Source: Sphingomonas hankyongi (GTDB taxonomy: Bacteria > Pseudomonadota > Alphaproteobacteria > Sphingomonadales > Sphingomonadaceae). Taken from it: DNA of 64,000 nucleotides. The translations under genes and the position numbers were made by a program. Shown one piece after another: positions 11,701-19,994 of the stretch. Every line of letters starts with the position of its first letter. Position 1 is the first letter of the stretch. The notes beneath the pieces were generated by a model. The model was not told the DNA's origin, did no database searches, and was given only the letters and a program-made list of their open reading frames with translations. The DNA lies in contig NZ_JAMGBE010000003.1 in assembly GCF_023516575.1 (NCBI RefSeq), forward strand, positions 124,001 to 188,000, given 5' to 3'.

Positions 11701-12948
11701 ATCGACGGCCTGACGTACAACGCGTCCGAAGCCGCTGAGGGATTGGAGTGTATCTACGATCCTGGATTGACGGGAGGGATTGCGGACCTGTTCGCGGATT
11801 TGTTCCTGATCGACGATGCGGCGGACTATAATGTGGCTCTGAACATGCTGGCGGGATCGAGCTACGCCGATTACCTGCAGTCGTTCCCGTCGCTGGGCGT
11901 GCGCTACAACGACATCCTCGACAAGGCGACCGCGTGCGAGGTTCCGACGCTTGCGGGCTCGGTGCTGGAATGCCGCGCTTCGGCTCCGCTGCACATGTGG
12001 GGCGAGCTCGACTTCCAGAGCCGTAGGGGCGACGGCGACAGCGAGGCGGGATCGTATCGCGCCAAGCGCACGACCGGGGTGATCGGCCTCGACGCCAGCG
12101 TCGGCGGCTCGGCGATCCTGGGGATGAGCGTCGGGTTCGTGAACAACCATGTGAACGAGCATCGCTTCAACGACGATATCGACGCCGACGGCTTCCAGGT
12201 CGGCGCCTATGGCGTCTACGACCCGGGGGCGTTTTACGTGAAGGCGCTGACCACCTACAGCTGGTACGACGGGGATTCGAAGCGCGACATCGACTTCACC
12301 CCGTTTGGCGGGACGTTCGGCGGCACCACGCGCGGCGATCCCGACGTCAAGATGTGGACCTTCGGCCTGCATGGCGGAGCGCGGCTCCCGCTTGGCGAGA
12401 ACTCGGTGGCGACGCCTTATCTCAACCTCGACTATGTCCATGCCGGCATCGACGAGTTCATCGAGAGCGGGCTCGACGGCGCCAACCTCCATGTCGACGA
12501 CAGCGGCATCAGCCGGACGTTCGTGACGTTGGGCGCAAAATGGGCGGGCCAGCTCGGCGGCGTAGTGCCGGAAGTGAACCTTGGCTACCGCCATCGCTTC
12601 GGCAACAGCCGGGCGCGGGTGACCGAGGCGTTCATGTGCCAGACCGACACCTGTCCGTTCGACATCGTGTCGGCGGCCGAGAAGCGCGGCACCTTCCTGG
12701 TCGGGGCGAGCCTCGGCGGCAAGATGGGCCCGGTCGATCTGAGGCTCGGCTACGACGGCGAGTTCAACGGCGACGTCCACAGCCATGCGTTCAACTTGAA
12801 GGCCGTGCTGCCGCTCGGCGGGCACAAGCAGGAAGCTGCTCCGCCTCCGCCGCCTCCGCCGCCGCCACCGCCTCCGGTCGTCGAGCAGCCCGCTCCACCG
12901 CCACCGCCACCGCCGCCGCCCGTCGAACGCGGCGAAAGGGGAGAGTGA
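5746..12948 (+). CDS. Giant repeat-rich autotransporter (type V secretion)
   Basis: The 2400-residue protein has a long signal peptide ending near AEALA (about residue 45). An Ala/Asn/Gly-rich passenger follows, made of divergent units of roughly 55-60 residues. Each unit has an N-S/N-G-T/D/S-I turn, an alternating hydrophobic strand (for example IxVxAxAxA), an A-x-A stretch and often a Q-x-A. This pattern suggests a beta-helix. A linker with acidic and Pro residues lies near 1815, and Cys pairs near 2065-2080 precede the beta-barrel (about 2080-2360, from HMWGELDFQSR). Unusually, a polyproline tail with two runs of more than eight Pro follows the barrel. It is divergent from the fecI operon. 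Adhesion or biofilm function is only inferred. Confidence 0.9.
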   Translation: MRAPLLASLRLTNGKKGLARGRLLAASASVLALGVLSPAEALAASEPGVRQEDTGTIAINLYEVDSSAPAQHFGATVIDDNPGGLAAATAYVLCAGTATCSSPGAIEQSAIGSQSASNLIAIGGSQTIHAEAHAEGNTATAVGFIDLAVGQLAVAPELATNEISIGGLLDIDAAADAQGDSGPAIAVAAVGTGIWQVATAGSAEGTASNQMGNTGAVTIAADAHAESDGGYATAAAFIELGVYQQARGVDLAANSFTNEGDFTVGAYASAVAGAGDALATASAVGIVQLASARTQSIENATLEYGTLVGASSDNPAGVAQSTITNNGAFTVDVAAHADAGGHAYATAALTGIVQLAGGNEALVSLANNGTIDFAGSAVAHGAGIVRGDVRMAGIVQVATAIAASTLETIHPNGTATFQVSTVPVGEAVASFANSGDIFVGAEVHVAADALSSAYATDALGYGLVTAVNQTAAGADASAHLDNDGSIIVSALVDAESDGAARAIALASGIDQVASAVGAHGTAIYTYSTTIPAYVTGGPEAVGKASAELANSGTLSIFANAHAAGEESALAGATAVGVNQVAAGTSANAQLTNDGDISVIGKAHAEATGVAGALAGAVGLTQLASGTAQAGVAMDNEGSILVGASAIANGGLAVANATALGLLQRVTGLATASAGFVNTGSVEVMAIAKAEGTSSAAAVIHADGLRQLVAGSNASAQFTNEGDFEVGAQVHAVADTSAIAGATVFEGVSQYASGGTTGAGHLSLDNQGTIAVGILAEATAGDHAYATGWALGGVLQTVHGNNGGSIAFDNSGAIEIVSVANADAMDGQETDIAFANAFAVGNFARISQFDPGTGTGTGTYTTFDIHLAANPGDAVIDMSNSGTIHVDAAAHASADGNAYAFGSAVYGMVAAATLPADGDAGVSLANSGDIRLAGNATAVGGHAATAAAQAVGGLLGIASAGGNGDADVAVENSGAILIHADAHAEASTNAFAVALGLTAVWQVANANAGDASVSLTNSGTIDLIAEAAATALVAQATAQAGNGSIFFGALFQSAFAVSGDANAFFDNQGDISIFADASVHGSVIAYANAYGGPGIMQRVVGIEGTAELKNSGSLSIVANALATSTNSAIANASDLIGMFAAATGSDHGIASLDNSGSVTVAAIAEANGPTWATADASVGRALLVAARANSGDSVGELTNSGEVTVGASALASGEFAAATANLEYVVVDQATAVGGDANAIFDNSGEITILANGVAGTSTENGYGTALAYATIFNAIGQHASGIAFTSSGFHPGNVSADLNNDGTIEISAHAAGEGEVAGNASVILSGGIVQDLHMNQFGSSYGTATDVLGSATFINGGDVTLVADAEAAGSSAVAVANVVAGISQLADISYGNGAAGITNDGSIAIHAGAEASGGELFSRGNAVVYGAFFQSVDAATGSANISFENSGEFEVTAGAKASGEQIVVAFAQALAGNQEALAGEDDLAVASFDNSGDFLVHAGAQATVSPPEGATAFTFANAAAQASGLYQLSNHGSVAFTNSGTFDIAAGAQSKGPQADGFAMALGVNQGVSGQDGAISFDNEGKFNVKAGFKGEGETGTGFVVAVGYRASGESLSVDADNGGEMNIVATADAADGASAGAVGMAIQAAVATSAPGTALLSGTLDNSGDLAVLASAIGGVMMTGTGTTAHEVPGSNATATGVSLMSGVNTVTLSNSGAINVDAVTGHGGNANAYGIRVIGNGTGSPSSPDDVFTFNNSGDLIVRVSSDEGETWRRGLAIDASGAPNKSVINLLGGGTIYGNIDINDGDEIVISEGETSLDGTINPDLLPPEDEEEAAAALAPEQLQGSLTVEDEATLFLRNSKYSNPTAYDGPSYVFVDDLTVEEGGTIAFELAPEGPGAQPLGSYSQIFADQADIQGTIEARLTSENGLFDDMTFEDIIDANTLTGFDEDRCVIGGAHAGSLFLDIACAADDDANIDVEVTRVAFNAIDGLTYNASEAAEGLECIYDPGLTGGIADLFADLFLIDDAADYNVALNMLAGSSYADYLQSFPSLGVRYNDILDKATACEVPTLAGSVLECRASAPLHMWGELDFQSRRGDGDSEAGSYRAKRTTGVIGLDASVGGSAILGMSVGFVNNHVNEHRFNDDIDADGFQVGAYGVYDPGAFYVKALTTYSWYDGDSKRDIDFTPFGGTFGGTTRGDPDVKMWTFGLHGGARLPLGENSVATPYLNLDYVHAGIDEFIESGLDGANLHVDDSGISRTFVTLGAKWAGQLGGVVPEVNLGYRHRFGNSRARVTEAFMCQTDTCPFDIVSAAEKRGTFLVGASLGGKMGPVDLRLGYDGEFNGDVHSHAFNLKAVLPLGGHKQEAAPPPPPPPPPPPPVVEQPAPPPPPPPPPVERGERGE

Positions 12949-15366
12949 TCAGGGGCGGGTTTCTACGTCGACGCGGATGATCGTTCCGTGACCGAAGCCG
13001 CGCGCCGCGGCCGCGAGATCTGATGGGCTGACTTGATCGAGCTCGCGAACGAGTTGGTCATGCGGCCGTAAGCCGCCGGTCTCGACGAATTGTTGGGCAA
13101 GCTTGGCTGCCAGCTCTTCGTTGCTCTGGGAGGCTGTCAGGTCGCGGCCGAGCAGGTGGTTGCGCGCGGCCCTGGCCTCTGCCGGGCTTGGCGGGCTGCT
13201 GACGAGTGCGGCGAGTTGAGCTCGGAGTTCGGCTTCCATGGCATCGGCTTTGCCCGGATCGACCCCGGTGGAGATCGTGACCCAGGACCGTCGCCCGTCT
13301 GTCCGTACTTGGCTGTATATATGATAGACGATGCCCTTGTCGCCGATCGCGGAGCGCCCGAGCCGTCCGGAATAATCATGTGTCAGGACATAGAGCAGCA
13401 TGCGCCATGCAAAGGCGTCGCGACTGGCCGGCGGAGGCCCTTCGACAACGTAGCCTATCGCTCCCTGTGAAAGGGGTCTGGAAATCCGCTCGCTAACGAC
13501 GCTGAGTCCGTTTGAGCGCGTCGGTGTCGGCGATGCCATTGGCAACTTGGCGGGCCGCGCCTGACCCAGCTGCTTTTCGAGCATGTCCAAGGCCGCGCTG
13601 GAAGGGAAGTTGCCGCTAACGATAACTGCCAACGGCATTGGCGCCTTGCGTGGCTGACTATCCATCTGAGCGGCCATAAGCTGTTCGAGCCGAGTAGCGG
13701 GATCCTCGCTGGGTGGCTCAGCGATCCTGGGTCCAGTCCGCGCCGCCGCCACCGATTGCGCGACAAGATTCGTCAAATCGTTCGGCCGCCCCGAACGAAC
13801 GACCGCGTCAAGGCCAGCCAATTGCTCGGGGTGGGCACCCCCTTCAACTGGGCCGGAGAGCAGCAATTCGACGGCGGCGGTGTCCGAAAGAGGATTGAAC
13901 TGGACGATTGCCGGGAGCCCACCCGTTAGTCGGCGAAGCTGCGGTTCGCTGGCGACGACCGTGGGAGCAACGGTACCGGTACGATCGCCCATTGAGCGAG
14001 GGGTTGCGCGCGGGACAGTCCCAGACGGAGGGGCGCCCGGTATCATCCAGCCGGTCGTGAGCCGTTGCGGAACGAGGTAAGCCTGAGCGACGCGACGGAC
14101 ATCGGCCGTCGTCACTGCGCTAATCCGCGCAGGCAGGTCGAGGAGCACATCGAGGGCGCCAATACCTTCGAAGAAAGCAAGCTGGTGCGCAGCATCCTCA
14201 GTCGTGAGAACATCCTCCGCGATCGCGCGAATCACCGAAGCTTTCGCCTCGTTCAGCCGTGATTGCGCGACGGGGCGATCGCGAAGGACTGCGATTCGGC
14301 TTTCGATCAATCGCTCAGTCTCGGCTTGTTCCGCCTTGGCGCCGATCGATCCGCTGACGGTGAAGAGGAAAGAGTCGCGCGTGGGCGGCAGCCATGTCGC
14401 TATGTCCTCGGTGACGCCGAACAGCAGCGAACCTTTTGTTGCCGCAGTGCCCGTCCAGTCGCTTTGCCGAAGGTTCAGCCCAGATCCTCCGGCAAGGATC
14501 TCCTGGAGCAGGAGGAGCGGAACGAAATCCGGACTGGAGGCCGCCGGCGATGGATAGGCGAGCTGGAAAAAGCGCCGGTCGACCGGACCGAGCATTTCCG
14601 TCCGCCGTTCCCCGCGTTGCGACGGCTCGATGGTAAGGGTCGGCGGTGCGACTGGCCGGGATGGGACATCGGCGAAGCTCTTGGCGATCAATGCCTTCGC
14701 TTCTGCCGACTGGAAGTCCCCCACGACTGCCAATACCGCGTTCGCAGGCGCATAATGGCTTGAATAATAGGCGCGCGCGTCGTCGATGGTCAGCCGCTCG
14801 ACGTCGCTGACGTAGCCAGCCATCGGACTCCCGTAAGGATGCGCCTGGAGCGCGGTGCGCGTAACCGTTTCCAGCAAAACGGACGCGGGATCGTTCTCGT
14901 AGCTGTGCAACTCCGTGATGACCGCGCCCTTTTCGGCCTGGATAGCGGCGGGATCGATGACCGTCCGAGCCATGCGATCAGCTTCAATCCGGAGGAGAAG
15001 GCCAAGATCTGCCTTCGGCATGGTCGAGAAATAGGTCGTCTGGTCCATCGCCGTATAGCCGTGCCACTCGCCACCGGCGTCGTAGATGAGTTCGGTCGCC
15101 TGAGCGTTTGGGAAGTTCTTGCTTCCGCGGAAAGCGAGATGCTCAAGGAAATGGGCGAGGCCGGTCTTGCCCGTCGTCTCAGCCGCCGACCCGCTTTTGT
15201 ACAACATTTGCACACTGACGACCGGAAAACTGTGATCTTCCAAGACGATGACCGTCAGTCCGTTCGGCAGATGGCTGACATCAGCTCGTGCCAGATCCAG
15301 TTCCGCGGAAGCCGGTGCGGAAGCGACCAGTGCGATCGCTGCCAGGATTATCTGCGCTCTTGTCAT
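12949..15366 (-). CDS. M16 family zinc metalloprotease (insulinase/pitrilysin type)
   Basis: This 805-residue protein has a signal peptide (ALVASAPASA, cleavage near residue 21), so it is likely periplasmic. The inverted zinc motif HFLEH is at residues 72-76, and the distal Glu is in the EKGAVITELHSYEND stretch near 145-160. The C-terminal half carries a second, inactive M16 fold, so one chain forms the clam-shell. It is convergent with the autotransporter (adjacent stop codons), which allows the idea that it trims passenger fragments, but this is speculation. It is divergent from the aminotransferase, with only 43 bases between starts. Confidence 0.93.
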   Translation of the reverse strand: MTRAQIILAAIALVASAPASAELDLARADVSHLPNGLTVIVLEDHSFPVVSVQMLYKSGSAAETTGKTGLAHFLEHLAFRGSKNFPNAQATELIYDAGGEWHGYTAMDQTTYFSTMPKADLGLLLRIEADRMARTVIDPAAIQAEKGAVITELHSYENDPASVLLETVTRTALQAHPYGSPMAGYVSDVERLTIDDARAYYSSHYAPANAVLAVVGDFQSAEAKALIAKSFADVPSRPVAPPTLTIEPSQRGERRTEMLGPVDRRFFQLAYPSPAASSPDFVPLLLLQEILAGGSGLNLRQSDWTGTAATKGSLLFGVTEDIATWLPPTRDSFLFTVSGSIGAKAEQAETERLIESRIAVLRDRPVAQSRLNEAKASVIRAIAEDVLTTEDAAHQLAFFEGIGALDVLLDLPARISAVTTADVRRVAQAYLVPQRLTTGWMIPGAPPSGTVPRATPRSMGDRTGTVAPTVVASEPQLRRLTGGLPAIVQFNPLSDTAAVELLLSGPVEGGAHPEQLAGLDAVVRSGRPNDLTNLVAQSVAAARTGPRIAEPPSEDPATRLEQLMAAQMDSQPRKAPMPLAVIVSGNFPSSAALDMLEKQLGQARPAKLPMASPTPTRSNGLSVVSERISRPLSQGAIGYVVEGPPPASRDAFAWRMLLYVLTHDYSGRLGRSAIGDKGIVYHIYSQVRTDGRRSWVTISTGVDPGKADAMEAELRAQLAALVSSPPSPAEARAARNHLLGRDLTASQSNEELAAKLAQQFVETGGLRPHDQLVRELDQVSPSDLAAAARGFGHGTIIRVDVETRP

Positions 15367-15409
15367 CCCGCGGCATTGAAGCCGAAGGAACGGACGTTAG
15401 TCTAGCGTA

Positions 15410-16741
15410 ATGACTGCTGGGCACGTCTTCCATCGCTCAACTTCGGCGATCCAGCCGGTGGCGACCCGAGGCGAAGGCATCTACCTCTTCGACAGCAGCG
15501 GGCGAAGGTACATCGATGCCTGCGGAGGCGCGGCGGTTTCCTGCCTTGGGCACGGAAACCGGGCGGTGATTGCCGCGGTTACCGAACAGGTTGAGCGACT
15601 CGAATATATCCACACCGGCTTCTTCACGACGGAGGCCTCCGAGGAGCTTGCTGCTCGGATCGCTGGAATGTCCCCGGGCTCGCTGGATCGCGTCTGGTTC
15701 ACCGGTAGCGGGTCCGAAGCCATCGAGGCCGCGCTGAAATTGGCGCGGCAATATCATCTCGAACGCGACGATAGCGGCAGGCGTCATGTGATCGCGCGGC
15801 GGCTAAGCTATCACGGCAACACTCTCGGAGCGCTCGCTGCTGGTGGAAGCGCCTGGCGACGCAAGCCCTACGATCCTTTGCTGATCGACGTTTCGCTCAT
15901 CGATCCGTGCTTCCATTACCGTTTCGCCGAATCCGGCGAGTCTCCCGAGGAATATGGCCGGAGGGCAGCGCATGCGCTTGAACAGGAAATCGTTCGCCTC
16001 GGCTCGGAGACGGTCATGGCCTTCGTCGCCGAGACGGTCGTGGGCGCGACCGCAGGCGCCGTGCCGCCGGTGCCCGGATATCTCAAGCGCGTTCGAGATA
16101 TTTGCGACCGCCACGGCGTCCTGATGATTCTGGACGAGGTGATGTGCGGTAGCGGGCGCACCGGCACATTCCTGTCGTGCGAGCAGGACGGAGTCGTTCC
16201 CGACATCGTGACGTTGGGTAAAGGGCTCGGTGCCGGATATCAGCCGATCGGTGCGGTGGTCTGCACGAGCCAGGTTTACGACGCCGTGGCGGAGGGTTCA
16301 GGCGCTCTCAAGCACGGCCAAACATACAACGCCCATCCGGTGGGCTGTGCCGCTGCGTTGGCAGTGCAGCAGGTGATTAGCGAAGGCGGGCTGCTCGATC
16401 GTGTCCAAGATACAGGACAGCAATTGGCTGAAAGATTAGTTGCGCGCTTCGGCGACCATCCGCACGTCGGGGACATACGCGGACGAGGTCTGCTTCAGGC
16501 TATGGAACTCGTTGAGGATCGGGCGTCGAAGGCCCCATTCGATTCGGCGCTCAAACTGCACCAGCGTGCCAAGGAGGACGCTTTTAGTCGCGGGTTATTG
16601 ATCTATCCGAGCGGCGGAACCGTCGATGGCAGATCAGGAGACCACATCCTCCTGGCTCCGCCCTACAATGTGACGGCTGACGAGCTCGGTGCGATCGTCG
16701 ACCTCCTTGCAGAGACGGTCGATGCGGTACTGCCGTCATGA
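15410..16741 (+). CDS. Class III PLP-dependent aminotransferase
   Basis: This 443-residue enzyme has fold type I features: GSGSEAIEAALKLAR (about 99-113), the Asp of LDEVMCGSGRTG (Asp242) that pairs with the pyridine nitrogen, and the Schiff-base lysine in TLGKGLGAGYQP (Lys271). Members transfer amino groups from omega-amino acids, beta-alanine, GABA, diamines or taurine to pyruvate or 2-oxoglutarate. The specificity here is open. It is first in a chain of six overlapping genes and shares ATGA with the next one, so it probably supplies a semialdehyde to the aldehyde dehydrogenase encoded downstream. Confidence 0.92.
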   Translation: MTAGHVFHRSTSAIQPVATRGEGIYLFDSSGRRYIDACGGAAVSCLGHGNRAVIAAVTEQVERLEYIHTGFFTTEASEELAARIAGMSPGSLDRVWFTGSGSEAIEAALKLARQYHLERDDSGRRHVIARRLSYHGNTLGALAAGGSAWRRKPYDPLLIDVSLIDPCFHYRFAESGESPEEYGRRAAHALEQEIVRLGSETVMAFVAETVVGATAGAVPPVPGYLKRVRDICDRHGVLMILDEVMCGSGRTGTFLSCEQDGVVPDIVTLGKGLGAGYQPIGAVVCTSQVYDAVAEGSGALKHGQTYNAHPVGCAAALAVQQVISEGGLLDRVQDTGQQLAERLVARFGDHPHVGDIRGRGLLQAMELVEDRASKAPFDSALKLHQRAKEDAFSRGLLIYPSGGTVDGRSGDHILLAPPYNVTADELGAIVDLLAETVDAVLPS

Positions 16742-18807
16742 CGCGTGATCCTCGTTACGACATCCTGTTCGAGCCAGTGCAGATCGGGCCGGTCACCGCT
16801 CGCAATCGCTTCTACCAAGTCCCGCATTGCACCGGCATCGGGTGGACCCAACCGGAGACGCTCGCACGGCTGCGCGGGATCAAAGCCGAGGGCGGCTGGG
16901 CGGTCGTGGCGACGGAAGAAACGGAGATTCACCCAACTGGCGATTGCGAGCCATTCCATGAGGGCCGCCTGTGGGACGATCGCGACGTTCCTGCCATGGC
17001 GCTGATGGCCGACGCGGTTCATGAGCATGGGGCATTGGCAGCGATCGAGATCATGCACCACGGCGCCTCCGCGGCGAACTGGGGCACCCGTCTTGCGCCG
17101 CTCGCGCCGTCTCATCGTCCGATCATCTATTACTCGCCGGTCCAAGCGCGAGCGATGGACAAGCAGGATATTCGCGACCTGCGGGGCTGGCACCGCGAAG
17201 CGGCAGTACGGTCGAAGAAGGCCGGCTTCGACATCGTCTACGTCTACGCGACCCACGACCTTTCGATCGCGCAGCATTTTCTTTCGCGGCGGAAGAACGA
17301 TCGCATCGACGAATATGGCGGAAGCCTGGAGAATCGCGTCCGCCTCCTGCGAGAGTTGATCGAGGATACGAAGGATGCAGTCGGCGACAAATGCGCCGTG
17401 GCCCTTCGTTTCTGCGGCGATGAACTGATCGGCGACGATGGGCTAACATACGACGGCGAGGCGCGGGACGTGGTCGAGATGCTCGCCGAGCTGCCGGATC
17501 TCTGGGACGTCAACATCTCAACGTGGCCGAACGACAGCCAGACATCGCGATTCGCAAAGGAAGGGTTCCAAGAGGAATATACGAGCTTCGTGAAGAAGCT
17601 CACGACCAAGCCGGTGGTGGGTGTCGGTCGGTTCACGTCTCCGGACACGATGGTGTCGCAGATCCGGCGCGGGCTAATGGATTTCATTGGAGCCGCGAGG
17701 CCTTCGATCGCCGACCCGTTCCTTCCGAAAAAGATCGAGGAAGGCCGCATCGACGACATTCGCGAATGCATCGGCTGCAATATGTGTGTGTCGAGCGACT
17801 ACACGTCTACCAACCTCCGCTGCACGCAGAACCCGACGATGGGAGAGGAGTGGCGGCGTGGGTGGCATCCAGAGATCATCCCGCCAAAGAGGTCGGAAGG
17901 GACCGTGCTTGTAGTCGGCGCAGGCCCGGCCGGGCTCGAAGCCGCGCTGGCCGCTGCGCGCCGCGGCTTCGATGTTCACCTCGCCGAAGCCGGATCCGAG
18001 CTGGGCGGGCGGGTGATTCGTGAAAGCAGGCTGCCGGGCCTTTCCGAGTGGGCGCGAGTTCGTGACTGGCGGGTCGGACAACTGGAGCGAATGGCGAACG
18101 TATCGATCTACCGCGACAGCGCGCTCGAGGCCGAGCACATATTGGAGTTTGGTGCCCGGCACGTAGCGATAGCGACAGGATCGACCTGGAGGCGTGATGG
18201 TGTCGGCCGCGACAGCGGCTTCGCCATCCCCGGCTTCGACGGTCCGTCAGTGTACACGCCCGACGACGTGATGACTGGCCGCGACCCCGAAGCTGGGCCA
18301 GTCATCATCTGGGACGACGATCATTACTATATGGGCGGCGTCCTCGCCGAGCTGTGCCGTTACGCCGGGCATGAAGTGGTCCTGGTCACGCCCGCGGCGA
18401 TGGTGTCGGCGTGGACCGTGAATACACTCGAGGCGCTGCCGATCGCCAAGCGCCTGGCGCGAATGGGCATCGAAGTCGTCCCCTATACAAGCGTCGTCGG
18501 TTTCGACGGCGCACAGGTTCGACTGCGGAGCGGCTTAACGGGTGAGGAGACGTCGCGCTCCGCCGGGGCGCTGGTCACCGTCACGGCCCGGCTCCCGCTG
18601 GACGATTTGCACGAACAGCTACGCGACCGGTGGGAAGGAGCGGGAATCGCTTCGATCGCCCGCATCGGAGACTGCTGGGCGCCCAGCACAATTCAGCAGG
18701 CCGTCTATTCGGGACACAAGTGGGCACGCGGTCTCGACGAGGAGCCGGAGCTGCTGATTCCGCGCGAGCTGCCATTCATTGAATCCGGAAGGGTGCAGCA
18801 GCGATGA
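16738..18807 (+). CDS. Trimethylamine dehydrogenase-like FMN/4Fe-4S oxidoreductase
   Basis: This 689-residue enzyme is of the old-yellow-enzyme superfamily, collinear with trimethylamine, dimethylamine and histamine dehydrogenases. The N-terminal TIM barrel carries NRFYQVPHC; Cys31 matches the residue that covalently holds FMN in trimethylamine dehydrogenase. VYATH keeps the active-site Tyr170 and His173. Cys344, 347, 350 and 362 would bind the 4Fe-4S cluster. The C-terminal half has an ADP-binding fold (VVGAGPAGLEAA). The substrate-bowl Tyr60 of the trimethylamine enzyme is replaced by Glu61, pointing to a different, perhaps more basic amine. ATGA overlaps link it to both neighbours. Confidence 0.9.
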   Translation: MTRDPRYDILFEPVQIGPVTARNRFYQVPHCTGIGWTQPETLARLRGIKAEGGWAVVATEETEIHPTGDCEPFHEGRLWDDRDVPAMALMADAVHEHGALAAIEIMHHGASAANWGTRLAPLAPSHRPIIYYSPVQARAMDKQDIRDLRGWHREAAVRSKKAGFDIVYVYATHDLSIAQHFLSRRKNDRIDEYGGSLENRVRLLRELIEDTKDAVGDKCAVALRFCGDELIGDDGLTYDGEARDVVEMLAELPDLWDVNISTWPNDSQTSRFAKEGFQEEYTSFVKKLTTKPVVGVGRFTSPDTMVSQIRRGLMDFIGAARPSIADPFLPKKIEEGRIDDIRECIGCNMCVSSDYTSTNLRCTQNPTMGEEWRRGWHPEIIPPKRSEGTVLVVGAGPAGLEAALAAARRGFDVHLAEAGSELGGRVIRESRLPGLSEWARVRDWRVGQLERMANVSIYRDSALEAEHILEFGARHVAIATGSTWRRDGVGRDSGFAIPGFDGPSVYTPDDVMTGRDPEAGPVIIWDDDHYYMGGVLAELCRYAGHEVVLVTPAAMVSAWTVNTLEALPIAKRLARMGIEVVPYTSVVGFDGAQVRLRSGLTGEETSRSAGALVTVTARLPLDDLHEQLRDRWEGAGIASIARIGDCWAPSTIQQAVYSGHKWARGLDEEPELLIPRELPFIESGRVQQR

Positions 18808-19994
18808 AAACTGTCGCGCTGGTCCTTCTCTTCCTGGCCACGACGCAGGCAGACGCACGGGCACGCGATCTCGGCATTCCATTCGAAGGGACGCCGGGCC
18901 CGCTGAATGCAATTACCGACGTTCCCGGCGTCGAGGTTGGTCAGAAGACGCTCATTTCCGGTGAAGGACCCCTCGCAGTGGGCAAAGGGCCGGTCCGATC
19001 CGGCGTCACAATCATTTTTCCCCGCGGTCACAAAAATTTGAAGCCGGTCTACGGCGGCTATTTCAACCTCAATGGTAACGGCGAGATGACGGGCCTCGCC
19101 TACATGCAGGATTTCGGGATTGTCAGCGGACCTATTGGCATCACTAGCAGCAATGCGATTGGCCATGTCTACGCCGGTATCCAGGAATGGGCCGTCGAGC
19201 ATGGTGGCGAGGCCGTTTACCCCGTAGTCGCCGAGACCTGGGACGGATGGCAGAGCGACATCAATGGTTTCCACGTTCGGCCGGAAACAGCGAAAGCGGC
19301 GCTCGACGCAGCACAGTCCGGGCCAGTGGAAGAAGGTATCGTCGGCGGCGGCACCGGCATGCATTGCTTCAGCTTCAAGGGCGGGATCGGCACCGCTTCC
19401 CGGGCGATCGAGGTCACCGGCAAATCTTATACGGTTGGCGTACTCGTCCAGTGCAATACTGGAGATCGCAAGGTTTTGAGGATCGCGGGCGTCCCGGTGG
19501 GAAGAGCTTTCGCCAGCAGCTGGTTGCCTTGTTACGATGCGAAACAGTCAAAGCCCGAACAGACGCCCAAATGCGGCGCGGGCGGCAAGGCGCTGCCCGA
19601 TCGAGGGTCGATCATCATCGTCGTCGGCACCAATACCCCGTTGTCGCCCGAACAGCTCAATCGTGTTGCGAAGCGCGCGGCGCTGGGTCTCGCTCGGCTC
19701 GGCTCTTATTCGGGAACCAGCTCGGGCGACCTCATCATGGCATTTTCGACCGTGCCGGACGCGGTGAACGGACCCGATCAGACGGCGCCTTCGCCGATCA
19801 CTCCCATTGCAGATACGGAAGTGAATGATGTGTTCGAGGCAACTGTCCAGGCCACAGAGGAAGCCGTCGTCAATGCCTTGGTCGCGGCTCACACTTCGAT
19901 TGGTGCGGATGGCTATACGATGTACGGGCTGCCGCACGACGAGCTTCGCGCGATTTTGAAGCGCTACAACCGGCTGGAGGGCGCCAGCAAATGA
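18804..19994 (+). CDS. P1 family (DmpA/BapA-like) aminopeptidase, exported
   Basis: This 396-residue N-terminal-nucleophile peptidase has a signal peptide (to about residue 20), so it is probably periplasmic. RARDLGIPFEGTPG and NAITDVPGVEVG match the start of BapA-type beta-aminopeptidases. The self-cleavage site is predicted between Gly268 and Ser269 (RGSIIIVVGTNTPL), which frees Ser269 as nucleophile and yields two chains. GGGTGM (181-186) and the NxxVxxxGQ-like regions are typical of the family. Known members release N-terminal D-Ala, Gly or beta-amino acids from small peptides. Its place between amine-metabolising genes suggests it supplies the amino acid substrate. Confidence 0.92.
   Translation: MKTVALVLLFLATTQADARARDLGIPFEGTPGPLNAITDVPGVEVGQKTLISGEGPLAVGKGPVRSGVTIIFPRGHKNLKPVYGGYFNLNGNGEMTGLAYMQDFGIVSGPIGITSSNAIGHVYAGIQEWAVEHGGEAVYPVVAETWDGWQSDINGFHVRPETAKAALDAAQSGPVEEGIVGGGTGMHCFSFKGGIGTASRAIEVTGKSYTVGVLVQCNTGDRKVLRIAGVPVGRAFASSWLPCYDAKQSKPEQTPKCGAGGKALPDRGSIIIVVGTNTPLSPEQLNRVAKRAALGLARLGSYSGTSSGDLIMAFSTVPDAVNGPDQTAPSPITPIADTEVNDVFEATVQATEEAVVNALVAAHTSIGADGYTMYGLPHDELRAILKRYNRLEGASK

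Noticed and set aside
11629-12825. 398-codon open frame antisense to the autotransporter barrel
   Set aside because: It mirrors the codon bias of the coding strand; the plus-strand barrel is clearly the real gene.
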